Shown piece after piece: positions 1 to 5,288 of a DNA stretch of 5,606 nucleotides (its first letter is position 1; every line of letters starts with the position of its first letter). Source of the DNA: Planctomycetota bacterium (GTDB taxonomy: Bacteria > Planctomycetota > UBA1135 > UBA2386). The stretch is from the NCBI GenBank assembly GCA_020425885.1, contig JAGQRA010000204.1, positions 1 to 5,606 of the forward strand, written 5' to 3'. The notes beneath the pieces are model-generated. The model was not told the DNA's origin. It saw only the letters and a list, made by a program, of their open reading frames with translations, and searched no databases. Position numbers and translations under genes: made by a program.

Positions 1-2
1 GC

Positions 3-140
3 GCGGGCGACCGCGCGCAGGACCTCGCCGCGCGCTGCGCGCGCCGCTTCGGTTCTGAGCCTCCCTCCCTCCCTCCCCCGCTGGCGACCCGCCGAGCGGT
101 CCGGGAGGGGGGCCCGCGGCCTCGAACAAGTTCGATGTAG
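3..140 (+). CDS. Possible C-terminal tail of an upstream gene (partial, uncertain)
   Basis: This reading frame is open from the left edge to a TAG at 138-140 and would encode about 45 residues. The first part reads AGDRAQDLAARCARRFG, which could form an amphipathic helix, and nearly every codon there ends in G or C, as in the real genes of this window. The rest is rich in proline and arginine and spans the C-tract and hairpin, which argues against it. A second frame ends earlier, at a TGA at 56-58 just before the hairpin, and could be the true end of an upstream gene. A third frame stays open into the next gene. In DNA this GC-rich such short open frames are weak evidence. No family is recognisable. 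Confidence 0.22.
   Translation, partial: AGDRAQDLAARCARRFGSEPPSLPPPLATRRAVREGGPRPRTSSM
60..79. repeat. CCCT tetranucleotide tract; G-quadruplex motif on the minus strand
   Basis: The plus strand carries about four consecutive CCCT units followed by a run of five C. On the minus strand this gives four tracts of at least three G (79-75, 73-71, 69-67, 65-63) separated by single A residues, a textbook motif for a stable G-quadruplex. It lies about 90 bp upstream of the beta-barrel gene start. Whether it folds in the cell, or varies in unit number by slippage, cannot be told from one sequence. Confidence 0.6.
68..112. other. Long GC-rich imperfect hairpin without a T-tract
   Basis: The C-tract at 68-77 can pair with the G-rich run at 103-112. 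Inside it, CCGCT (78-82) pairs with AGCGG (95-99) and GGCG (83-86) with CGCC (90-93), leaving a three-base loop (87-89) and two small bulges (94 and 100-102). The stem would be very stable. Neither strand has a run of T after it, so it is not a canonical intrinsic terminator. Its place after a possible stop codon at 56-58 fits a transcript-end or mRNA-stability hairpin, but this is inference. It would compete with the minus-strand G-quadruplex motif for the same bases. Confidence 0.45.
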
Positions 141-154
141 CAGTAACTGCGATC

Positions 155-162
155 AGGCGGGA
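155..162 (+). promoter_or_regulatory. Ribosome binding site candidate for the barrel gene
   Basis: AGGCGGGA precedes the GTG at 167 with workable spacing: the AGG ends 9 nt and the GGGA ends 4 nt before it. For the in-frame ATG at 173, two codons later, only the GGGA part (10 nt away) would fit. The match to the anti-Shine-Dalgarno sequence is moderate, so the choice between GTG 167 and ATG 173 stays open. It changes only two residues. Confidence 0.4.
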
Positions 163-166
163 TGCT

Positions 167-952
167 GTGTCCATGGAATGCCGCCGATCGCATCAGCTTC
201 GCGTGTTCAGCTCGCTGTCATTGTTGATGGCCATCACCGCATGTGCCCCGAGCGTCTACCGGGCCGATCTCGGCGCGATGTTCGTGACCGGCGATGGGGC
301 GGTGGCGCTGCAGAATTCGGCTGGGTCCCTGACCCTGCATGACGAGCAGAACAGCTTCGACGGCGACATGGGGCTCGGCGACCTCGAGGCCTCTCCGTAT
401 CTCAGGGTCGAATGGGAACACGGTGAGCATCGGATGCGTGCCCACGGATTCGGCGTGGAGTCGTCGGGTTCGGGCACGCTCAGCGGCGACTACGGCAACA
501 TCAGCGCCGGTTCGTCCGTCAATACGTCGATGCAGTTCTTCGCTTCCGGCCTGACCTACTCCTATCGGGTTCTGTCCGCGCGCGACTACCGGGTAGGGAT
601 CGGCGCTCAGTTGGACTACTACCGACTCGATGTCGCGGCGAACTCCGGCAGCCAACGCGAGAACGTCGTGGCCGATGCCATCATGCCGATGCCTTACGCC
701 GAGGCCGAGTATTTCCTGGGACCGGTCGTGTTCGGCGCCAACCTGGGGGTCATGTCGCTCGACGTCAACGATGCCAATGGTCGCTATCTCGACCTCGAGG
801 CGACCGTGCGCTGGCGGCCGACGCAGGAGTTCGAGGTCCTCGCCGGCTACCGCCACCTGGTGTTGGATGCCTTCGGCCAGGCCAGTTCGCGTGACTTCGA
901 TGCCGACATCGACTTCGGCGGCTTCTTCGTCGGCGGTGGCGTTCGCTTCTGA
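167..952 (+). CDS. Putative lipidated outer-membrane beta-barrel protein
   Basis: A protein of 261 residues with an export signal: arginines at 6, 7 and 12, a hydrophobic stretch at about 13-25, then the lipobox I-T-A-C with Cys26. The residue after the cysteine is Ala, not Asp, which fits sorting to the outer membrane. The mature part alternates polar and hydrophobic residues in glycine- and aromatic-rich stretches typical of transmembrane beta-strands, with acidic loops between them. It ends in GGGVRF: a terminal Phe with Val at -3 and Val at -7, as in the BAM-recognised beta-signal. The size suits a small barrel of roughly 8-10 strands, as in OmpW or OmpA-type domains, but I cannot assign a named family. 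A lipobox on a barrel is unusual; the alternative is signal peptidase I cleavage near the same place. No substrate can be inferred. The gene stands alone and converges on the binding-protein gene. Confidence 0.8.
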   Translation: MSMECRRSHQLRVFSSLSLLMAITACAPSVYRADLGAMFVTGDGAVALQNSAGSLTLHDEQNSFDGDMGLGDLEASPYLRVEWEHGEHRMRAHGFGVESSGSGTLSGDYGNISAGSSVNTSMQFFASGLTYSYRVLSARDYRVGIGAQLDYYRLDVAANSGSQRENVVADAIMPMPYAEAEYFLGPVVFGANLGVMSLDVNDANGRYLDLEATVRWRPTQEFEVLAGYRHLVLDAFGQASSRDFDADIDFGGFFVGGGVRF

Positions 953-976
953 GCCTGCAGACGCCGCAACGCAGTT

Positions 977-1981
977 TCAGTGGAGTACCAGGAGCGATCG
1001 ACCCAGCAGTTCCTGTCCGTCCTCCGAGTCGGCGTAGTTGAGCAGCTGTCGGGCGAACTCATCGGGGTTGCCACTCGTGATCAACTGCAGCTCCGAGCCG
1101 AAGGGGTAGTGGCCCGAGCGAAATGCCTCGATGGTCGGCGGGATCCGGTCGATTTGCAGCAGCTTCATCCCGGGCTGGGCGGGCGACTCGAGGCGGACGA
1201 CCGCGATCGCGCCGTCGTTGCGCAGCAGTTGGTCACGGACGCGCTGGCCGTCGGCGACCCGGACCGCGTTGGCCGTGAAGTTGTCACCCTTGATGATCGC
1301 GGTTCCTGCCCGCTGCAGAAGGTCTTTGCGCGACGGCACGACGACGACGATGGCGCCGCGATCGCAGCCGAGCTGCTGCCAGTTCGTGATCTCACCAGTC
1401 AGCACCTTGCGCACCTGGGACGAGGAGAGCGACTGCAGCGGGAACTCGGGCGCGACCGCGAGCGCGAACAGTTCGACCCCGAGCGGTGTCTGGCGGAGTC
1501 CGGCGTGCCGTTCGCGCGATGACAGGGAGCCGCCCATCAGCGCCACGTCGACCCGGTTCACCATCAGGAGCTCGACCGCGTCGCGGTCGCCGCATGGAGC
1601 GAAGGTGATGTCGCAACCGGTGTGGTTCTCCAACCCGGCTTCGATGCCGGCGTCGAGCATGCCGCGCGCATCCAGCGACAGTGCGACCGTGCGCAGTTCG
1701 CGCGGTACTCGTGCCGTCCTGGTGGCCTGCATCTCTGCCATCGGGGCCGCGGCGGGGTACGGCCCGCGCCGCGCCTCGACGTGGCGGGACGCGTGGTCGA
1801 AGGACATGGTCACACTGGCGCGCACCGGTCGGTTGTCGGGGACATCGACCATCCAGGCGGGGTCGAACGGCATGTCACCGGGTGAGGCATGCGGGCCATC
1901 CAGCGACGTCACGAACAGGGCCGTGAGCGCCACGGTGATGGCCACGGCGACGACTGGTTTGGCTGTCGAGGTGTTCCCCAT
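977..1981 (-). CDS. Exported PstS-like periplasmic substrate-binding protein
   Basis: From the ATG at 1981-1979 the product has 334 residues. It starts with one Lys and a hydrophobic segment (PVVAVAITVALTALFVTS), a Sec signal peptide or membrane anchor, followed by a poorly conserved stretch of about 60 residues. The rest is a type II periplasmic-binding fold like PstS. The best landmark is SSSQVRKVLTGEITNWQQLG, matching the 'QVxxIFxGxITNWxxxGG' hinge region of phosphate-binding proteins; VDVALMGGSLSSRE matches the 'VDIGxxSRP' region. The TGSG and SGTR phosphate-ligand motifs are not recognisable, so the ligand is uncertain. Cysteines in TGCDITFAPCGD and LGCD may form a disulfide. No pstC, pstA or pstB gene is adjacent. 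I chose this start for its strong AAAGGA site 5 nt upstream. In-frame alternatives are ATG 2005-2003, preceded by GGGAG, and GTG 2011-2009; they add 8 and 10 residues including more positive charge. Confidence 0.8.
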   Translation of the reverse strand: MGNTSTAKPVVAVAITVALTALFVTSLDGPHASPGDMPFDPAWMVDVPDNRPVRASVTMSFDHASRHVEARRGPYPAAAPMAEMQATRTARVPRELRTVALSLDARGMLDAGIEAGLENHTGCDITFAPCGDRDAVELLMVNRVDVALMGGSLSSRERHAGLRQTPLGVELFALAVAPEFPLQSLSSSQVRKVLTGEITNWQQLGCDRGAIVVVVPSRKDLLQRAGTAIIKGDNFTANAVRVADGQRVRDQLLRNDGAIAVVRLESPAQPGMKLLQIDRIPPTIEAFRSGHYPFGSELQLITSGNPDEFARQLLNYADSEDGQELLGRSLLVLH

Positions 1982-1984
1982 GTT

Positions 1985-1992
1985 CTTCCTTT
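1985..1992 (-). promoter_or_regulatory. Strong ribosome binding site deciding the start of the PstS-like gene
   Basis: Read on the minus strand, AAAGGAAG lies just upstream of the ATG at 1981-1979, with the AAAGGA core ending 5 nt before it. It is the best Shine-Dalgarno match in the window and favours this start over the upstream ATG (2005-2003). The upstream ATG has its own weaker GGGAG (2015-2011), also 5 nt away, so either or both could be used. Confidence 0.55.
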
Positions 1993-2023
1993 CTGCGGCG
2001 AACATCGACACTCCCGCTGATCC

Positions 2024-2042
2024 CTGTCGTCATTGGCGACAG
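2024..2042. repeat. Inverted repeat CTGTCG-N7-CGACAG
   Basis: A perfect 6-bp inverted repeat (2024-2029 and 2037-2042) with a 7-base spacer, lying 43 bp or more upstream of the PstS-like gene start. It could be an operator or a leader hairpin of that minus-strand gene. No T-tract follows it on either strand, so it is not a terminator. No cognate regulator can be named. Confidence 0.4.
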
Positions 2043-2044
2043 TG

Positions 2045-2057
2045 GGTCGGGCCGACC
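2045..2057. repeat. 13-bp palindrome GGTCGG-G-CCGACC
   Basis: A perfect palindrome around a single central base, two bases away from the CTGTCG inverted repeat. With one central base it suits a dimeric DNA-binding protein better than an RNA hairpin. It lies in the divergent intergenic region on the side of the PstS-like gene. GC-rich DNA yields some such palindromes by chance, so function is inferred only from position and perfect symmetry. Confidence 0.4.
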
Positions 2058-2183
2058 TCCCATGGCATTGGCCGATGGCGTTGAGAAAACCCGACACATG
2101 GGCTCAAGCTGTTTGTTGATAGCCGCTTCGAATGGAAGCCTGTCCAGGCTGGGGCGCACGGGGTCGCGGGTCGGTAGGTTCGA

Positions 2184-2194
2184 GCCAAATTGGC
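2184..2194. repeat. 11-bp palindrome GCCAA-A-TTGGC upstream of the regulator promoter
   Basis: A perfect palindrome with one central base, ending 4 bp before the proposed -35 element of the regulator gene and sharing bases with the first unit of the tandem direct repeat. The core ATTGGCCG (2189-2196) recurs at 2067-2074 in the same intergenic region. It may be part of a composite operator. Confidence 0.4.
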
Positions 2195-2207
2195 CGGATT
2201 GACCGGA
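2190..2207 (+). repeat. Tandem direct repeat TTGGCCGGA / TTGACCGGA
   Basis: Two 9-bp units (2190-2198 and 2199-2207) lie head to tail and differ at one base. The second unit contains the proposed -35 element TTGACC. MocR-family regulators, including PdxR of Bacillus clausii, are known to bind direct repeats together with an inverted repeat near their target promoters. The arrangement here matches that plan, so this is a candidate PdxR site. The assignment is by architecture, not by a known consensus. Confidence 0.5.
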
Positions 2208-2227
2208 CAAGAATGTCCGCATATCAC
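2199..2227 (+). promoter_or_regulatory. Sigma-70-type promoter of the pdxR-pdxS-pdxT cluster
   Basis: TTGACC (2199-2204) matches the -35 consensus at five of six bases. After exactly 17 bp comes TATCAC (2222-2227), which matches the -10 consensus at four of six. This is the best promoter seen in the window. Transcription would start about 7 bp further on, around 2234-2236, almost on the TTG proposed as the regulator's start codon, so the transcript would have little or no leader. Confidence 0.5.
2204..2219. promoter_or_regulatory. Candidate operator: inverted repeat CGGACA-N4-TGTCCG
   Basis: A perfect 6-bp inverted repeat (2204-2209 and 2214-2219) with a 4-base centre. It fills almost the whole spacer between the proposed -35 and -10 elements and overlaps the second unit of the direct repeat. 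A protein bound here would block RNA polymerase, so it is a strong candidate for autorepression by the regulator encoded just downstream. Confidence 0.5.
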
Positions 2228-2235
2228 TGCAGCTC

Positions 2236-3750
2236 TTGCCCACTTCCCCTCCAGAGCTCGATCGGAACGCGGCTTCCGCACTCACGACTCAGATTGCCGA
2301 CCATTATGCGATGGCGATCGAGTCGGGCAGGTTGCGCGCCGGTGACCGGCTACCGCCCATTCGAGATCTGGCGCGGCGCTGCGATGTCACGCGCACGACG
2401 GTGCAGGATGCCTACCGCCAGCTCGCCGAGCGCGGCCTGGTCGAGGGCGCCGTCGGCCGCGGCACGACGGTGATCGGGACCACGGAGCGCGGGGTGCCCG
2501 GCGAAGCCGAGCGCGAGCGTGGCACCTCGGGCGGCCGGTTGCTGAGCCCCTTTGCCGACGCCGCGCTGCGACAGAGTCTGGCGATACCGGGGGCACCGGT
2601 GTTGGCCAGCGGCCGCGAACTCATCGCCAACTTCGCCGAGCTGGCACCGGACCCGGAACGCTTCCCCGTCGACGAGTGGCGCGCGGCGATGGATGCCGTG
2701 CTGCAGCGCAGTGGCCCCGAACTGCTCGGCTACGGCATGGCCGCCAACGGGTTGCCGGAGCTGCGGGAACAGATCGCGCGCCGAGCCCGTGAGTCGGACG
2801 CGACGGCAACGGCCAAAGAGGTCCTGATCACCGGCGGCGCGCAGCAGGCGCTCGACCTGGCCTTGCGCACGTTCTGCGCTCCTGGTGATGCGGTGGTCGT
2901 GACCGACCCGTCCTATCACCAGATGTCGGGACTGCTGCATGCGCATGGCCTCGAGCCGATCAGCGTCGCGTTTCGCCACGAAGGCCTCGACCTCGATCGA
3001 CTCGAACGTGTCACGCGACGTCCCGACGTCCGACTCGTCTACCTGATGCCGACGTTCCACAATCCGACTGGACGGACTCTCGACGAAGGACAACGTCGCG
3101 CACTGGCCGAGGTGATGGGCCGGACCGGAGTGCCCGTGGTCGAGGACGAGTACCAGCACTCGCTGCGGTTTCGAGGGCAGGCGCTGCCGAGCCTGCGTTC
3201 GCTCGATCCGCGCGGTCTCACGATCACCGTCGCGACCGCGAGCAAGGAGCTGTTCCCGGCGCTGCGGATCGGGTGGGTGATCGGCGCACCCGAGCTGCTG
3301 CGCGGGATGGCGGCGGTGAAGCGATTCATGGACCTCGAGACCAGTCCGCTGCTGCAGGCGGCGCTCGTCGAATTCGTCGACCGCGGCAGCCTCGATCGCT
3401 ACCTCGGCGGGTTGCGTGCGGAGCTGGCCCGGCGCCATGCCGCGCTGCAGCGGGCCTGTGCGCGCTCGTTGCCGGCGGGCTGCAGCATCACCGACCCCGA
3501 TGGCGGCTTCGTGGCCTGGCTCGCGCTGCCAGAACCGGGGCAGGCCGACCGGCTCGCCGAGCTGGCCAACGAGCGCGGCGTCCGCGTCGTGGCCGGGCGC
3601 GTCTTCGATCCACACGACAGGCCGTCGACCGGCGTGCGGCTGTCGCTCACCCGCGCGGATTGCGAGCAGATCGCCGCCGGCATGGCCGTGCTCGGCGACT
3701 GCGCGCGCGCGATCCTGGCTGACCCCGTCACCAATCGACCCTTCCTCTGA
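2236..3750 (+). CDS. pdxR: MocR/PdxR-type transcriptional regulator (GntR wHTH fused to class I aminotransferase domain)
   Basis: A 504-residue chimeric regulator. Residues about 14-82 form a GntR-type winged helix ([20 protein letters not shown], then [20 protein letters not shown]). After a short linker, residues about 125-495 form a fold-type I aminotransferase domain. The expected PLP residues are present: Asn276 in FHNPTG, Asp304 and Tyr306 in EDEY, and the Schiff-base lysine Lys337 in [13 protein letters not shown]. The family binds PLP as an effector rather than catalysing transamination. The name pdxR rests on these domains plus pdxS lying only 7 nt downstream; [10 protein letters not shown] departs from the common MocR form EDDYxxEFRY, so it may be a distinct subgroup. 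An in-frame stop at 2200-2202 limits upstream extension, and TTG 2236 is the only usual start codon before Met26 (2311). Starting at Met26 would remove the first helix of the DNA-binding domain. No clear ribosome site precedes the TTG. Confidence 0.88.
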   Translation: MPTSPPELDRNAASALTTQIADHYAMAIESGRLRAGDRLPPIRDLARRCDVTRTTVQDAYRQLAERGLVEGAVGRGTTVIGTTERGVPGEAERERGTSGGRLLSPFADAALRQSLAIPGAPVLASGRELIANFAELAPDPERFPVDEWRAAMDAVLQRSGPELLGYGMAANGLPELREQIARRARESDATATAKEVLITGGAQQALDLALRTFCAPGDAVVVTDPSYHQMSGLLHAHGLEPISVAFRHEGLDLDRLERVTRRPDVRLVYLMPTFHNPTGRTLDEGQRRALAEVMGRTGVPVVEDEYQHSLRFRGQALPSLRSLDPRGLTITVATASKELFPALRIGWVIGAPELLRGMAAVKRFMDLETSPLLQAALVEFVDRGSLDRYLGGLRAELARRHAALQRACARSLPAGCSITDPDGGFVAWLALPEPGQADRLAELANERGVRVVAGRVFDPHDRPSTGVRLSLTRADCEQIAAGMAVLGDCARAILADPVTNRPFL

Positions 3751-3757
3751 GAACCTG

Positions 3758-4678
3758 ATGAACACGCAACAACAACCCCCGAGTCACGTCCCCGGATTCA
3801 CGGCCGAAGAGGTCGTCAGCAAGATCGGCTTCTGCGAGCAGCTGAAAGGCGGCGTCGTCATGGACGTCATCGACGCCGAACAGGCCCGCATCGCCGAAGG
3901 CGCCGGCGCCTGCGCGGTGATGGCCCTCGAACGTGTCCCGGCCGATATCCGCAAGCACGGCGGCGTGGCGCGGGCCAGCGACCCGGACATCATCGCCGCG
4001 ATCCAGAAGGCGGTGAGCATCCCGGTCATGGCCAAGGTCCGCATCGGACATTTCGTCGAGGCCCAGATGCTCGAGGCCATGGAGGTCGATTGCATCGACG
4101 AGAGCGAGGTGCTGACCCCGGCCGATGAGCAGTTCCACGTCGACAAGCGCCGCTTCAAGACTCCGTTCGTCTGCGGCTGCCGCGACCTCGGTGAAGCCCT
4201 GCGGCGGATCCACGAAGGCGCGGCGTTGATCCGGACCAAGGGCGAGGCCGGCACCGGCAACGTCGTCGAAGCCGTGCGCCACATGCGCGCCCTGTGGTCG
4301 CAGATCCGCGAGCTGCGCGGTCAGGACGAGAAGTTCATCGAGCGCAAGGCGGTCGAATACCGCGTGCCGGCCGAACTCGTGGCCTGGGTCGCCGAATGCC
4401 AGCGACTGCCGGTGCCCAACTTCTCCGCCGGCGGCGTGGCCAACCCGGCCGACGCCGCGCTCATGATGCAGCTCGGCGCGGAGTCGGTGTTCGTCGGCTC
4501 GGGCATCTTCAAGTCGGGCGATCCCGAGCGCAGGGCCAAGGCCATCGTCCGCGCGGTGACCCACTTCGAGGATCCCGGGGTCCTGGTCGAGGTCTCGGCC
4601 GGGCTCGGCGAAGCCATGGTCGGCATCGACATCAACACGCTGCCAGCCGCGGAGCGGCTCGCCGGCCGTGGCATCTGA
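3758..4678 (+). CDS. pdxS: Pyridoxal 5'-phosphate synthase subunit PdxS
   Basis: A 306-residue (beta/alpha)8 barrel enzyme, the synthase subunit of the cytoplasmic PdxS12-PdxT12 complex. It makes PLP from ribose 5-phosphate, glyceraldehyde 3-phosphate and ammonia from PdxT. All signatures are intact: GGVVMDV with Asp36, [21 protein letters not shown] with Lys93 (Lys81 of Bacillus subtilis, binds ribose 5-phosphate), [33 protein letters not shown] with Lys161 (Lys149 of B. subtilis), and FVGSGIFKS near the end. It is about 12 residues longer than the B. subtilis enzyme, mostly at the N-terminus, where the first residues ([10 protein letters not shown]) are not conserved. The ATG lies 7 nt after the regulator's stop, with a weak GAGAA as ribosome site, so translation is probably coupled. 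It overlaps pdxT by 11 nt. Assignment is secure. Confidence 0.98.
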   Translation: MNTQQQPPSHVPGFTAEEVVSKIGFCEQLKGGVVMDVIDAEQARIAEGAGACAVMALERVPADIRKHGGVARASDPDIIAAIQKAVSIPVMAKVRIGHFVEAQMLEAMEVDCIDESEVLTPADEQFHVDKRRFKTPFVCGCRDLGEALRRIHEGAALIRTKGEAGTGNVVEAVRHMRALWSQIRELRGQDEKFIERKAVEYRVPAELVAWVAECQRLPVPNFSAGGVANPADAALMMQLGAESVFVGSGIFKSGDPERRAKAIVRAVTHFEDPGVLVEVSAGLGEAMVGIDINTLPAAERLAGRGI

Positions 4679-5288
4679 TCGTTCCCGGCTCTGCGTCGGA
4701 GTGCTGGCGCTGCAAGGTGACTTCGCCGAACACGAGGCGGCGTTCGGCCGACTCGGGTTCGCCACCCGCCGGATCCGGACCGCGGCTCAGCTCCATGGCT
4801 GCGACGCGCTCGTCCTTCCCGGCGGTGAGAGCACGACGATGCTGCGACTGCTCACCGTGGAAGGTCTCTGGGGTCCGCTGGAGGCGACGCTGCGCTCGGG
4901 GCTGCCGGTGTTCGCGACCTGCGCCGGCATGGTGCTGCTGGCCGAGGAAGTCGAGAACCCGCGCCAGCCCAGCTACGGCCTGCTGCCGATCACCGTCGTC
5001 CGCAACGGCTACGGGCGTCAGGTTCATTCGGGATCGTGCGCACTCGAGTCGGACGAGCTGCCGCCCGGAACGACGGGCACGTTCATCCGGGCGCCGAGGA
5101 TCACGGCCGTGCGCGGCGCCGACGTGGTGGCGCGGCGCGACGGCGATCCGGTGCTCGTGCGCAAGGGCCCGATCATGGCAGCCTGCTTCCACCCGGAGCT
5201 GCAGCGCGATCACCCCGTCCTGGCCATGTTCGCCGCGATGGTCGACGCGCATGCCGGCGATGCGCGACTCGCCGAGGCGGCATCATGA
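4668..5288 (+). CDS. pdxT: Pyridoxal 5'-phosphate synthase glutaminase subunit PdxT
   Basis: A 206-residue class I glutamine amidotransferase that hydrolyses glutamine and passes ammonia to PdxS. Seen in order: [14 protein letters not shown] at the N-terminus, PGGESTTM with Glu54 and Ser55 (oxyanion region), nucleophile Cys85 in [17 protein letters not shown] (112-122), FIRAP, and the His175-Glu177 pair of the triad in CFHPEL. Lengths and motifs match the family (196 residues in Bacillus subtilis). The [11 protein letters not shown] segment differs from the common RNAFGRQVDSFE, a mild departure outside the catalytic triad. The GTG start is chosen because the conserved strand begins eight residues later. 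It overlaps the end of pdxS by 11 nt, and the nearest GGAG (4651-4654) is rather far, which suggests translational coupling. The stop codon overlaps the next start by ATGA. Confidence 0.97.
   Translation: MASDRSRLCVGVLALQGDFAEHEAAFGRLGFATRRIRTAAQLHGCDALVLPGGESTTMLRLLTVEGLWGPLEATLRSGLPVFATCAGMVLLAEEVENPRQPSYGLLPITVVRNGYGRQVHSGSCALESDELPPGTTGTFIRAPRITAVRGADVVARRDGDPVLVRKGPIMAACFHPELQRDHPVLAMFAAMVDAHAGDARLAEAAS
5274..5280 (+). promoter_or_regulatory. Ribosome binding site of the GNAT gene inside pdxT
   Basis: GAGGCGG, within the last codons of pdxT, has its GAGG core 7 nt before the ATG at 5285. Together with the ATGA stop/start overlap it supports this start and coupled translation with pdxT. 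Confidence 0.5.

Noticed and set aside
218..856. Minus-strand open frame opposite the barrel gene
   Set aside because: The plus strand shows a signal peptide, barrel pattern and proper C-terminus; the minus frame shows none of these.
2024..2057. Intrinsic terminator or riboswitch in the divergent leader
   Set aside because: The inverted repeats are short, no T-tract follows on either strand, and no known riboswitch core was recognised.
1131..2084. Plus-strand open frame of 317 codons opposite the PstS-like gene
   Set aside because: Serine-, arginine- and threonine-rich translation without motifs, antisense to a recognised binding-protein fold.
2088..2115. Minus-strand -35/-10 promoter for the PstS-like gene (TTGAGC with 17-bp spacing)
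   Set aside because: The -35 match is fair but the sequence at the -10 position (TCAACG) does not resemble TATAAT, so I could not support a promoter there.
2350..3765. Long minus-strand open frame of 471 codons opposite the regulator gene
   Set aside because: It is antisense to a well-recognised MocR protein with intact motifs. Its translation is low-complexity, rich in Arg, Gly, Ala, His and Glu, with no domain, as expected from GC-rich third positions.
3416..4678. N-terminal extension of PdxS upstream of 3758 in the same frame
   Set aside because: The frame is open upstream but the added residues are an out-of-frame reading of the regulator gene (Arg-, Ser- and Pro-rich), and PdxS family length fits the ATG at 3758.
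3728..4765. Minus-strand open frame of 345 codons opposite pdxS
   Set aside because: It lies antisense to secure pdxS; the composition (Asp-, His- and Gly-rich) is the mirror image of pdxS codons and no motif is seen.
4632..5252. Minus-strand open frame opposite pdxT
   Set aside because: Antisense to a PdxT with full catalytic triad; Arg- and His-rich shadow translation.
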